A DNA stretch of 64,000 bases from Trogon surrucura (taxonomy: Eukaryota; Chordata; Aves; Trogoniformes; Trogonidae). Within the stretch, counting starts at the first letter, position 1; each line of letters begins with the position of its first letter. Positions 54,560 to 64,000 of this stretch are shown in pieces. Under the pieces are notes generated by a model. The model ran no database searches. It saw only the letters and a program-made list of their open reading frames with translations, and was not told the origin of the DNA. A program made the position numbers and the translations under genes. The stretch is taken from positions 620,001 through 684,000 of the forward strand of contig CM036636.1 of assembly GCA_020746105.1 (NCBI GenBank), in the 5' to 3' direction.

Positions 54560-54990
54560 AGCCAGGTACTCTGAGAGGTCTCTTAGGCAAGTGCTGACCT
54601 AGCCCAACCCTGCTAAGCTGGTAAGATGACATGGGATCCCATGCCAGCCTGGTACGGCGTTCCCACTGCTTTCTCTGCTCCCGCTTTGCTATTAGTCATC
54701 CGTTTCTGGAAGGTTTCTCATGCATAATAAAGGGTTTCAACACTTGCATAAGCCAGCTCTTCTCATCAGGAGTGACCCGCTGCATTTCCCAACGCTTTCC
54801 CTAGGCAGTCCTTCCAACTGCCACGAAACACAGGAGTTAAAACACGAAGTTTTCTATCCCCCTCGGAGGCAAAAGGTGTGGGAAATCGAACAGATAAGAA
54901 TGCCTTTAATTAGTATCATTTGCATAAGCTCTGGGAAAGGCTCACCTGACAGCTACAAGGGCCTCTCTTGTCTGGGAGCACGAACCAACC
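54560..54990. promoter_or_regulatory. Candidate enhancer with RBPJ, octamer and homeobox motifs
   Basis: A 430-base non-repetitive block with 'catgcataataaagggtttc', an RBPJ-type TGTGGGAA (54877-54884), 'gcctttaattagtatc' (TAATTAG), the octamer 'atttgcat', and E-box-like 'cacctgac'. No coding features. It lies about 25 kb upstream of NRARP. This is the most enhancer-like texture in the right half of the window. Confidence 0.42.
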
Positions 54991-55080
54991 GGTGGATTAG
55001 GGGAGCTCTTCTGCTCACAAGATTGGGGACACGGCAAGAATAGGGGGGGTCAGAAGTGAAAGAGCCCTGGAGGCTCCACA

Positions 55081-55350
55081 GGAACCTCAGCTCCCGCTAT
55101 CTCCTTCCTGGGGCACCCCAGCACCTGCTGCCTCCTTCCTGGGGCACCCCAGCTCCTGCTGCCTCCTTCCTGGGGCACCCCAGCTCCCGCTGCCTCCTTC
55201 CTAGGGCACCCCAGCTCCTGCTGCCTCCTTCCTGGGGCACCCCAGCTCCTGCTGCCTCCTTCCTGGGGCACCCCAGCTCTCGCTCCCTCCTCCTTGGGGC
55301 ACCTCAGCTCCCGCTGCCTCCTTCTTGGGACACTCCCGTTCTCCATTTTC
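55081..55350. repeat. 31-bp minisatellite, about 8 copies
   Basis: Units containing 'tggggcaccccagctcct' begin at about 55110, 55141, 55172, 55203, 55234, 55265, 55296 and 55327, a fixed 31-base step, with a degraded copy before. Copies differ by a few bases. The unit length is not a multiple of three, so the long minus-strand frame through it cycles through three peptide forms and is not evidence of coding. Confidence 0.95.
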
Positions 55351-56220
55351 ACCTGCCAGCTTGCAGCTGCTCTGAGTGAGAAAAAAGGATGCGATTTTTG
55401 TGCTGAGGCAGGGTCCATCAGCTCCCCTGGAGAAGGGCAGGGGTGGGAAGTGAGGAGAAGCCCCAGCACATCCCCAGGTAACGCATGAAGGGTGCCAGAG
55501 CGGGCTCAGCACCCGGCAGGGACAGGACCAGGGGTTTGTGGTCTCTGCTCCACGTTCCCCTCGGCGCAGCCTCTCGCCCGCGCAGACGGCTGCAGGTCCC
55601 TGACCACAAACCCCATCCCGCTGCCGCCTCGCCCTCGCGCTGCCTTGGATAGTCGGCGCCTAATCGTCAGCGACACCAAAAGCCCTTTTCGGTACCTCAA
55701 GGCCTCCGCAGTGATGAGAATCTCACCCAATATTACACCTAAACCCACACGCAAAGCTGATTTTCCCAGGGGAAAAAAAAAAAATAATGAAAAAACATGC
55801 TCAACCCCCCCTCCCACCGCACACAACCCCCTCTTGGGTCCCTCCTCCAGCTGCCTTTCAGCCGTCTCAGGTCACGCTTGCTCCTCTTTCCTCCCCAGCT
55901 GGGCCCTGAGCTGCCGAGACGGGGGCTGATCCCCTCCAAAAAGCCAAAGCTGCCACTGCACCCTTGACCCAACCTTCACCGTAGCCGCAAGCCCTGTTTA
56001 TACAGCACCCAGTACAGCGGGGTGCTGCTTCGGGACGGGCTCCCAGCGCTTACGACGAGTTTAATAACAAAGCCAAACCAGTAATAACCGCCTTATAATG
56101 AGGTTACGCAGCATCCCCGAAGCCTTCGTTTTAGGGTGAGCTCTGTGCCAGGAGCTGCCAGGGGGCCGATGGGTGACTTGTCCCATCCCACCCTCCTTCC
56201 TGCCCGACCATCAGTGTCTC
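55350..56220. other. Spacer, no gene recognised
   Basis: Mixed non-coding sequence. A patch at 56040-56115 ('gagtttaataacaaagcc', 'cagtaataaccgccttataa') is AT-rich and non-repetitive and might be regulatory. Confidence 0.4.
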
Positions 56221-56360
56221 TGCTCCTCCAGCCTCATGGCAGCCCCTCCAGCCCCACGGCAGCTCCTCCAGCCCCATGGCAGCTCCTCCAGCCCCATGGC
56301 AGCCCCTCCAGCCCCACAGCAGCTCCTCCAGACCCACAGCAGCTCCTCCAGCCCCATGGC
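56221..56360. repeat. 20-bp minisatellite, 7 copies
   Basis: Seven head-to-tail 20-base units, consensus 'agctcctccagccccatggc', starting at 56221 and in exact 20-base register to 56360. They differ at a few positions (cac for cat, cag for cgg). Confidence 0.95.
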
Positions 56361-57069
56361 AGCTGCCTTCCACCTGCACGAATGTGCTTTAAATCCACTT
56401 CTGGGGTGAGGGTTAACCCCTGTGGGTGTGCACCTGTGCGCTCCCAAGCCATCCCTGGGGGGCCTGCGCCACGGCAGGAGAAGGGTTAACTTGCCCAGCT
56501 CCCCGCAGTGCAGCTCGTTGCTGCTCCTCTTCATCAGACTCCAGAGTTTTATCCAGCTGGAGGTGAGAGCTCGGCTCTTGGCCAGGGGATGCTGGAGGCT
56601 GGTGAATGTGAGGGCTGGAAAAACCAACCGAGCTCTGAATTCACCCCAGCGCTGGAAACAGAGCGAGGGTCCTGCCAGCTCGCATCTGAAAGGGTCTCAC
56701 CCAAAAACTAAAATGCAGGTGGAAATCTCGTGCCGAGCATCCCCCAGACCTTCAGGAGCATTGCATTTTGGCACCAGAAATGGAAAGGGTCGCGGAGATA
56801 CATTTTCTGACTGTGAGAGTCAGAGCCCTGGCAACTGCAAAGGACCAAAGCTTGGCTTTCTATAGACGGATCCAACACTGGGATCATTAACAGTCAGGCA
56901 CGGCGCTGCTTTTCCTTACCCCAGCTCATGCTGGTCGTGCTGGGAGTTGAGCTTCCTGCCTGAGACAAGTCCCACCAAAGCCTCAGCAAAGCCTTGGCTC
57001 CACCGCTGCCCCCTCCTCCCGGCTGAACGCACAGCCCTACCGGGGGCTCCGTCCTCCACTCCCGGGGCA

Positions 57070-57324
57070 CGACAAGCTTTAGGAAATGGTCTTTATTACA
57101 CACCAAGCCAACAGCCACCCTTATTTCTGCTCCTTCTGGCTCTCCTTGGCAGCTGTCCCTCCTCTGGTTGAGCTCCCGGGACCAGCTGTGTGATGTATGT
57201 CGGAGAGTTTTTCCCCTTGCCCTGTTTCTCCCCTTGCCCGGAAGCCGTGCTGGGCTGGAAGCCGTGGCCCCAGGGCTCTCTGATTTTCCCCAGGGCCTTT
57301 TTCATCCCTCTGCAAGTGGCCGAG
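57070..57324 (-). other. 3' end of an unidentified minus-strand transcript
   Basis: On the minus strand an AATAAAG signal (57097-57092) is followed by sequence suited to cleavage near 57075, and is preceded by a frame ending ...AAKESQKEQK-stop, about 30 bases before the signal. The acceptor ...CACTTGCAG|AGG near 57324 would open this last exon. The frame starts RDEKGPGENQRALGPRLPAQ and is polar and low in hydrophobics. A second overlapping frame reads MKKALGKIREPWGHGFQPST and runs to a stop inside the signal, so the frame is not settled. I recognise neither. It may be a nested gene, an EXD3 isoform end, or the end of a gene starting beyond the right edge. Confidence 0.45.
57092..57097 (-). 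terminator. Poly(A) signal of unidentified minus-strand transcript
   Basis: AATAAA on the minus strand in the context GTGTGTAATAAAGACC, with T/G-rich sequence following. It is the cleanest unassigned poly(A) context in the right half of the window. Confidence 0.55.
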
Positions 57325-57399
57325 GCCAGGGTGGCTGCGTGCCTCTGCTCCTCCATGGCCATCTGCTCCACGAGCATCCTCACTCACATCCCCACTGCC

Positions 57400-58401
57400 C
57401 TTCCCCGGGGGGTCTCAGGGGTGTCACCGGCTGGTGCCCCCCGGCACGGCGCAGTGGCCGACAGGGGTGTGCGGGCAGGGGCAGAGCCGGGTGGCGATGG
57501 CAGAGGCTGGGGAAGCTGGGCTCATGTTTCAGCTGCTATTTTTATCTGGGAACCCAAGCTTGGCCCCTGGGAACGCGCTGCCTTCCCCGGCTGGAGCCCA
57601 GCACCACCTGCGCGTTACCTGCCCTTCCCCGCCTGATGTCCTGGGAGAGGACAGCATCTCTGGAGACACCAGGACATCCCTCCCGCGTCTCTGCCCGGTC
57701 CATGGCCTGGGGTGGCAGGAGGGAAGGAGCCACGTCCTCTGGGCACAGCTCTCTACAAGGCAGGCTCCCCTCCAGCTGTGCTGAGGCCGGGAACACTTCA
57801 TCACAGCTAACCCACAGAGCAGCCCTCTCGTGCCGTGCCACCACCCGGGGCAGAGGCAGGTGTCCCTTCTCAAGCCTGGCCTTAAATCCATCCCACAGGG
57901 GCAGGACTGGCCTGCGAGGGTCAGGATTCACCCCGCTCTGCTCAGAAGCAGCAGGGGAAGCTCAGCAGGACGAGCTCGGTCTCCGGTGGCAGCGTGGTGG
58001 GACGAATGTGGTGACACCCTGGCTCAGCCCCTGCAATCCCACCCAGCACGGTGCTCTGCCACGCCTAAGACTGCTGGGCTACACCAAACCCTTTGCTTTG
58101 GCAAAAAAAAAAATTGATTTCGTGGACTTGATTTACAGAAAAAATGGAAACTTGAGCAGCTCCAGCCGGAGAAGCTGGTGTAGCGTGCAGGTTGTCCAGG
58201 GCAGAGGCTGCCTTTACCCAGCCAAGAGCAGGCTCCCCCGCATGGGAACGTGATTTTGGAGCCCGGCCCCTCGTCCTGGGCAATCACAGCAAGCACCAGG
58301 GCAAAGCCAGGAGGAGGTGAGACCCCCCCCCCCATCCCACCGGGCAGCGCCTGCTGCTTTAATTGGGGCGAGAATAGAAGCTGCAGCAGAAAACGGGAAT
58401 A

Positions 58402-58432
<31 letters not shown>

Positions 58433-58879
58433 GCGTGAGAAAGGAAATCTGAGCAAGGCCTGGAGCAATCTAACCAATCCAGCGGAAACAATAGCCCAGG
58501 AAGAAAAACCAGTTCCTACACATAAGGTAGAATAGGCTGGGAACAGGCTGGAGGAGGGGCAGGGAAGGCTCACCCCGAGCGCTCCCAGCCTGCAGAACAA
58601 GATGGGCATTATGAGGCCGCGGCTGCCCGGGGCACGGTGCCCCCTTTCCCAGGGCTCCGGGCAGCCGACCAGGACACCGGCCCACCCCGCGCTGCGCCGG
58701 GGCCCGGACTGCCTCCCACAGGGCAGGTTTGGGGTAAAAAACCCCAATTCTGGGTGGGCGTCCCATGGCTGGGCTACCACCCACCCCAAAGGGATGGCCG
58801 GGACGACTCGTCTCCAGTCCGGGTCTGGCAGAGCTCAGCGCTGAGGCTGAGATGGGCTGGGTTTAGCACTCAAAATGGG
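57400..58879. other. Spacer, no gene recognised
   Basis: GC-rich sequence with a long poly(A) run at about 58402-58432 (interrupted once by g) on the plus strand. No recognised exon. A plus-strand frame of 361 codons (57168-58253) overlaps the minus-strand 3' end antisense and has no recognisable domain. Confidence 0.4.
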
Positions 58880-58990
58880 CTCAGCACCCTGGTCTAACTC
58901 AGCACCCTGGTCTAACTCAGCACCCTGGTCTAACTCAGCACCCCAGTTTAACTCAGCAGCCTGGTTTAACACAGCTTGGTTCAGCACCCA
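58880..58990. repeat. 18-bp tandem array, about 6 copies
   Basis: Units of consensus 'ctcagcaccctggtctaa': three nearly exact, then about three degenerate ones with 'gtttaa' endings. Confidence 0.92.
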
Positions 58991-60164
58991 GGCTGGGACC
59001 AGGAACCCGGCTGAATTTATATTTGAGGATGGGATTAGACCGGAGGGTGGGATTAACCCACATCCTGAGATTAGCCCCCAAGCAGGGGCTCACCCCGAAG
59101 GGCAGCAGAGCCAGGCTCCTCGGCACCAAGTGCGGTCCCTGCCTGCGCCGCGACTCGCCCTCACTCGGTGTGTGCAGGAGGAGCCCGAGAGAGGGAGGGC
59201 AAAGCTGCTCCCAGCGCATTTTTCTGTTTTGACACGCTGGCGAGCCCTTGGAGCGCTGCAGCTGGGTTCCCGGCACCGGCCTTGGCTCTCCAGACACCGG
59301 CAGATACCGAACCCCCAAACACCCGGGCAGGGAAGAGCACGGCGTGACTGCATGGGGCAGGTGGAGGATTTTGGGGCTCAAGTCCCCCACAGGAGTGTCT
59401 CGCCAGGCTCGAGGTGTGGAGCAGTAAAAGCCGCCCTGGGGTCCCACGTGTGCTGATCCTGGCACTTAGTGAGCTCCTGCGATGTGTTCAGGCTCCCAGC
59501 ACTGCCAGTTGGGAGCCTGTAAAAATCACCTGCAGTGCCACTGCCTCAGGCATGTGTGAGATGAGCCCTGGACCCCCAACATCCGAATCCAGCTTTTAGT
59601 TTAATAAAGAAAACTCCTGAGGCAGAGCCACACTTGCGACACGGCGGGGCCCCTCGCCTCACGGGGGGACGCGCTTGGTGTCTCGGTTCCGCCTGTGACC
59701 ATCCACCAAGCCCTGGAGAAACCCAACCAGAGGCGGAGCTGCCACGGCTGCAGGACCCGCGGGATGGCGGAGCTGGGGCTCCCTCCCTGAGATGGCCCCT
59801 TCCCCAGCACAACAGGACCATGGGTGGCAGAATCCCGCATTGATCCCTGATGGGATCAGCTCCTCCTCCTCATGCTGAGATGAGGATGCTGAAAGGGCAG
59901 CGGCAGCCTCGGTGGCTTGGGGAGGGAGCTCTGGGCGCCTGCCGGCTCGGTGCCGCTGCGCTTCGCTCCTGCCCCTGCTTCGGGGGGTCGCTGCAGAGCG
60001 GCGGCTCCTCTCCCTCTGGGCAGCCCCAACCCTTTTGGCTTCTACTCCCACCACTTCCCACCTGCTCATCCCACTCTCACTATCTCTGCATCATCCCCCT
60101 CCAGTTTGGTCACCCCACTCCGACCAGCCCCACATCCATCGACTCCAACACTTCTTAAACACCT
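58991..60164. other. Spacer, no gene recognised
   Basis: GC-rich sequence without recognised exons or dated repeats. An ATTAAA/AATAAA pair near 59597-59605 occurs on opposite strands without supporting exon structure. Confidence 0.4.
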
Positions 60165-60304
60165 CTGGTCCCTGGGGGGGTTTAGGGAGAGGCTGGATGT
60201 GGCACTCGGTGCCGTGGTCTGGCTGATGTGATGGTGCTGGGTCATAGGGTGGACTTGATGATCTCAGAGGGCTTTTTCCACCTCAACAATTGATTCTGTG
60301 ATTC
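60165..60304 (+). repeat. CR1 LINE 3' fragment
   Basis: Sense-strand CR1 tail: 'gagaggctggatgtggcact', 'gacttgatgatctcagaggg', ending 'gattctgtgattc'. A short, 5'-truncated copy. Confidence 0.9.
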
Positions 60305-63300
60305 AATCTGGTCATCCCATGCCCATCACCCTCACCCCAATCACTGCCACACGCACTCGGCACCGAGCTCTTCCCTGCCTTCCCATTTCCCTCGCGCTTT
60401 GCTCTTCCGCCCTGGGAGGCATGTCCAGCCAGACGCTCTCCAGGTCATTCACTTCTCGCTCACGTGGTTGCTCTGGGCTCTCTCGCCCTGTGTCCCAATG
60501 CGTGACCCTTCCCAGAGCTCGTCACCAGCCACCCCGCAGAGAAGCCGCTTCTCTCTCCAGCTCCTTTCCGAGTCCCTTGTCACTTCTAACAGCCTTCTTC
60601 TCTTGGATTTTGCAAAACCCATCCAGTCCTTTTGATTCATTCTCTTTTTTTTTACCCCCAACCAAAGGGTTCACAACATCGAGTTTTTTTTACTTCTGGG
60701 GAGCAGCTGATCAGGCAGCAGCCTTCCAGCAGCCCCCAAAGAACAAACTCAAACCTGTGCCCCATGCTTCCGCTCAGCCCTGCATCAAAAAGCCACGATG
60801 AGCATAGACAGCCCATGAGCAAAGCTATTTCTGTCACACCCGATCTCAGAGATAACAAAAGGACCAGAACTCTGGCAGCATCTCGGCAGAGACTCCCCGA
60901 GCCCAGGGCTCCCTGATCCCATGCACAGAGAGCCTGAAACTCCAACTCCAGCCTGGAGCTGTGAGCCCGTGGGGCTCGGGCAGCAGCAGAGACACCCGCG
61001 TGTGGATGCAAAACGATCAAAAGCTGATCTGACATTTTGCAGAGCAGAAGGGGAAGGAGTGATGCTGGGGACGGCAGGGAAATAGCCTCCCGCAGAGCCG
61101 ATGGCCGAGGTCTCCATCCTGCCTCTCAGCCTTGCGTGACAATCAGCAGGTCACACCCTGGATGTGTTTGGCACAAGGTGGGCACACAGGACCCCGAGCC
61201 CACCGGGACGGCGATGACGCTCCTGGCAGGCTCCCGGCCGCACGGCTGGTGCTGGAGGGGGCACATGGCTCCCCAGCTCGGCTTCACCGCTCGGGCTGTG
61301 GGCTGAGGACAGACGGTGTCCCCAGGACACGGGCCACTGATTTATTTACCCCGGTGCCTTTGGGCAACCTATGGCAGCAGCCCAAGAGCGCGGCGAGAGC
61401 CTCGCACAGAGCCTGGCACCGTTTCTTGCCTTGGGGTGGTCCTCAGAAACCATGACCCCCTGGGCACAACGGAGGCAAGGAAGGAGCTGGGCATGAAGGC
61501 TTGATCCTACCCTGGTGGGGTACGAAAGGGCTACACCCCCCTGCTCGGCCAAGGAGGGCTCAAGGAGTGAGCTTGGCAAGTGCTGCAGGGCTGGCAGGGG
61601 GCACACAGCCCTCGTGCCCAGAGACCCCCCCTCAATGAGCATCACCCCCGAGCCCAGCCTGTCCCCTCCTGGGCGTGCTGACTGTCACCAGACGGGAAAG
61701 ATGGGCGACAGGCAGGAGGTCTGTGTCCCGACACCGCCAGACCCAGCTTCTCTGGGGGTGTCAGGAGGGCTCCCAGGGGCGGTGGGCAGGGCCCTGGGGG
61801 CAGCGAGCCTCTTTGCTCGGTGTCTCGCTGCAGGTGTGCCAGCAGCTGGCAGCCATCTCACTGCGCCATGGCGTGGCATGGCAGATGTGGCTTCTCGCTC
61901 ACACACAGTCACCTCTCCGGGTGCTCCCCCGCTCCCTGAGGTGCTCCCCGCTCCTGAATGGGGCCCCTGTGGTGGCTCTGTCTTTGGGAACCTGGATGCT
62001 TTGGAGCTGGATGCTGCCTCCTCCCTTGGGGCTGGGCACTCCGCCTGCACCTCATGGGAAGTGAAACCATCACCCCACCTTGGGCAGAGCCCGTCATGAC
62101 CTGGGGACAAGGTGCTTGCTCCCAAGAAAGGGGCTTCAGGAGCAGAGCAGGGGCCCCTATTTCCCCTTTGTCTTCCCTGGTGGTGAGGGGACTTGGCCAC
62201 CCAACCCTGGAGGGAAGCTGGTGGCAGTGGGTGCCCCGGCAGGCTCTCCCTGGGCTGGAGTGGGGGAGATGGAGCAAATATTTGCCTTTGCAAATGCAGC
62301 TGTTGCCATTACTGTTATGATGAAGTTGGAACACGCTCTCCATCGCCCAGGTGGATTTGCCTCTCCTGAGGTTCCCTTATTTCTCAGGTGCCACTGTCAC
62401 TGCCCTGTCCCCAGGTCTGTCCTCATGACTTTTCATTTCTATTCGGTGGCAACAAGAAATGCAGGGCACATTTTTGCTCTTGCCTGGAGGAGCCACCTCC
62501 AGCACTGAGTATCCTGACCTGGGGCTGGGAGCCCTGCAGCTCCCAAAGCCCCTCCGAGAGAAGATACGAGCCCCTTTGATCCCATGGCCAACCCCAGGGA
62601 CACTGGGGAGAAGGTTGGGGAGAGCCCCTCAGCAAACACTTGTCAGTGTGAAGGGGCTGTGGCCCAAGAGGGTCAAATCCTTCCCTCACGCAAGCGGTGC
62701 TGAAATGTACCCCAGGGTGGTGGGTGCTCTTGCAGATTCATCCCATGTCATGGGATGGTCTCTAGCCCAGAGCTGGGAGCTCTCCCTCTGCCATCAGCAG
62801 GGGGGAAAATGCAGAAGCCATGTCCCAGCCTCAGCTGCCCCTCGCCGTGGCTCTCTGACAGCCCTGCAGACCCCCAGGCAGGGCTTCTTTCCTTGGTCCC
62901 GGGTCAGAGAGGGCTCAGCAGTGCTCAGGGGCCCGCTTCTGCATGGAGGCAGCAGCGGGCCAGATGCTCCAGATGTGGAGGGCCACCACTTCACCAGAAA
63001 GCCCTGGCGAGGAGCAGAGCTGCCCATGAGCCATCTGTCGTTGCCCACAGCCTCTGCAGATGGACACGCCTGGTCTCCTCCAGGCTTTGCTCTCCTCGCA
63101 GCAGGACAGAACCTGAATCCTCCCTGTTGTGAGTTGAGACTCGTTCTCGTCATCATGGAGAGCACAGAAGTCCTTTACTTGCATCTGCATTCCCTCAAAC
63201 ACAAAGGCTGCTGGGGAGAAAGTCGTTTTTGGAGCAGACCCTGCTCATCTCGCAGAGTCACTGGGACCGGGGAAGCTTCCTTACAGGCAGAGCAGCAGCT

Positions 63301-63451
63301 CAGGGGACCATGGTGCTGCTGGTGACAGGCTTGGCCAGGATGTCACCGTGGAAATGGCATGTCCTGCCAGCAAATTCGGTGACAGCCAGTCGCTCTGCAC
63401 AATCCTCCCAGGAAGTTTGGGATGGTCCCTGCTGCCGTTCACCCCTGTCAC
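60305..63451. other. Spacer, no gene recognised
   Basis: Non-coding as far as I can see. A mixed-composition patch at 62266-62335 contains the perfect 12-base palindrome GCAAATATTTGC (62274-62285) followed by 'tttgcaaatgcagctgttgcc' and may be regulatory. A plus-strand frame of 288 codons (62459-63325) lacks any recognisable feature. Confidence 0.4.
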
Positions 63452-63535
63452 CATGCTTGGAGGACCAGGACACAGCTCCTCCATGGCATCACCCACCAGC
63501 CTCTGAGCAAAGGCATCAGCCTCTGCCCCTGTTGC
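63452..63535 (-). CDS. Candidate exon encoding an AKAP-like amphipathic helix
   Basis: An 84-nt block lies between a very strong minus-strand acceptor (a pyrimidine tract, then GGATGTGCAG) and a donor-like ATG|GTGACA, phase 0 at both ends, giving 28 residues: ATGAEADAFAQRLVGDAM then EELCPGPPSM. ADAFAQRLVGDA fits the published pattern of PKA-anchoring helices, with small/hydrophobic residues at the fixed positions (A..FA..LV..A). The host gene is not recognised; it would be read on the minus strand from beyond the right edge or as a cassette of EXD3. The donor is only moderate (GTGACA), and the call rests on one exon. Confidence 0.4.
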
Positions 63536-64000
63536 CTGCACATCCAGAGCAGGAGGGAGGAAAAAGAGGCATTAGGGAACAATTTTTAACACTCAGGACC
63601 ACATTCCCAACACATCCTTCTCTCCAGACATCCCTTGGCAGGCCTGGGACCAAGGCTGGTGACATCAGGGATCAAAACTGGACTGTGTGGCTGTGGGACA
63701 TACTGTGACTGAAGGTGCATGGGCCATGTGCTGCCGCTGGGGTCCCAAACTTACTGAGAAACCTTTGGTAGAACAACGGTGGAAAAAGCTGGGATTTTGG
63801 TGGGGACCAGGCTCTCGCTGTCGGGTTGTGGCGGTACAGCTCACCCCACGGGGAGCAGAGCGTGAGGCCTCACAGCTTCCAGCACGGAGCAGCACCATCT
63901 CCTTCCAGAACAACCATGTGCAGTCACCTCGAGGGAAAACACCAGCTCTCTGGGGGACTTCTCCAAAAGGATCCCCCAAAAACAGTCTCAGAAAGAAGCC
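63536..64000. other. Right edge, nothing recognised
   Basis: If the exon at 63.5 kb is real this is its upstream intron. No further exon, repeat or RNA was recognised. Confidence 0.4.

Noticed and set aside
57168-58253. Plus-strand open frame of 361 codons, the longest in the window
   Set aside because: Runs antisense to the minus-strand poly(A) end, has no recognisable domain, and is explained by GC-rich sequence with few stop codons.
59590-59610. AATAAA/ATTAAA hexamers
   Set aside because: Hexamers occur by chance and no exon structure leads to them on either strand.
61341-61500. Possible second minus-strand terminal exon with AATAAA near 61343
   Set aside because: The signal and an acceptor-like site exist, but neither frame gives a recognisable or clearly protein-like end; kept only as a weak possibility.
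62915-63202. Minus-strand frame starting near an acceptor-like site (FEGMQMQVKDFCALHDDENE)
   Set aside because: The acceptor is plausible and the start looks protein-like, but no donor or family match supports it.
62459-63325. Plus-strand open frame of 288 codons
   Set aside because: No recognisable domain, composition like translated non-coding GC-rich DNA, no promoter or splice support, and good hints of minus-strand features nearby.
1-64000. Endogenous retroviruses or other virus-like elements
   Set aside because: No paired long terminal repeats or recognisable viral protein segments were seen; the interspersed repeats I can name are CR1 LINEs.

Overview
The window looks like a gene-sparse, GC-rich stretch of a bird genome, probably the counterpart of chicken microchromosome 17 and human 9q34.3/9q32. 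The reasons are the avian CR1 LINE 3' ends scattered through it, the CpG-island genes, and encoded proteins that clearly match vertebrate RABL6, AMBP, NRARP and EXD3. All four recognised genes are read on the minus strand. No species can be named from the sequence alone. I recognised no endogenous retrovirus or other virus-like element, no tRNA or rRNA, and no CRISPR array.

Layout: 1-4.9 kb holds the first coding exon of RABL6, its CpG-island promoter and the start of its first intron, which runs off the left edge. 5.85-11.8 kb holds a complete ten-exon AMBP gene (alpha-1-microglobulin/bikunin precursor, 345 residues), rebuilt exon by exon with matching splice phases. 12.4-12.5 kb has a tight cluster of HNF1-, FOXA- and HNF4-like sites that could be its liver enhancer. 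13-25.9 kb is non-coding with CR1 copies, one orphan CpG island and an AT-rich, motif-dense block at 23.6-24.2 kb. 26.0-29.6 kb is the single-exon NRARP gene with a long AT-rich 3'UTR and a CpG-island promoter carrying an RBPJ-type site. A roughly 360-bp array of GGCTC-like pentamers lies just upstream. 30-40 kb is non-coding with minisatellites and more motif-dense blocks. 40.3-48.8 kb holds the last two coding exons of EXD3, separated by a 7.9-kb intron. 49-64 kb is probably still EXD3 intron or upstream sequence. It holds several motif-dense blocks, three short tandem arrays, a second CpG island, a convincing minus-strand poly(A) end at 57.1 kb, and one strong candidate exon at 63.5 kb that encodes an AKAP-like helix. 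I cannot assign either of the last two to a known gene.

The genes do not form a pathway. AMBP is a liver secretory gene, RABL6 a widely expressed GTPase-like gene, NRARP a Notch-feedback regulator, and EXD3 a Mut7-type exonuclease-like gene. The most coherent idea for the non-coding part is that NRARP, a small developmental gene, is surrounded by long-range enhancers, some of them inside EXD3 introns. That is inference from sequence texture and needs alignments. The most concrete oddities are in bikunin: both Kunitz P1 residues differ from human, and the Ser-Gly chondroitin-sulfate attachment dipeptide is Ser-Ala.
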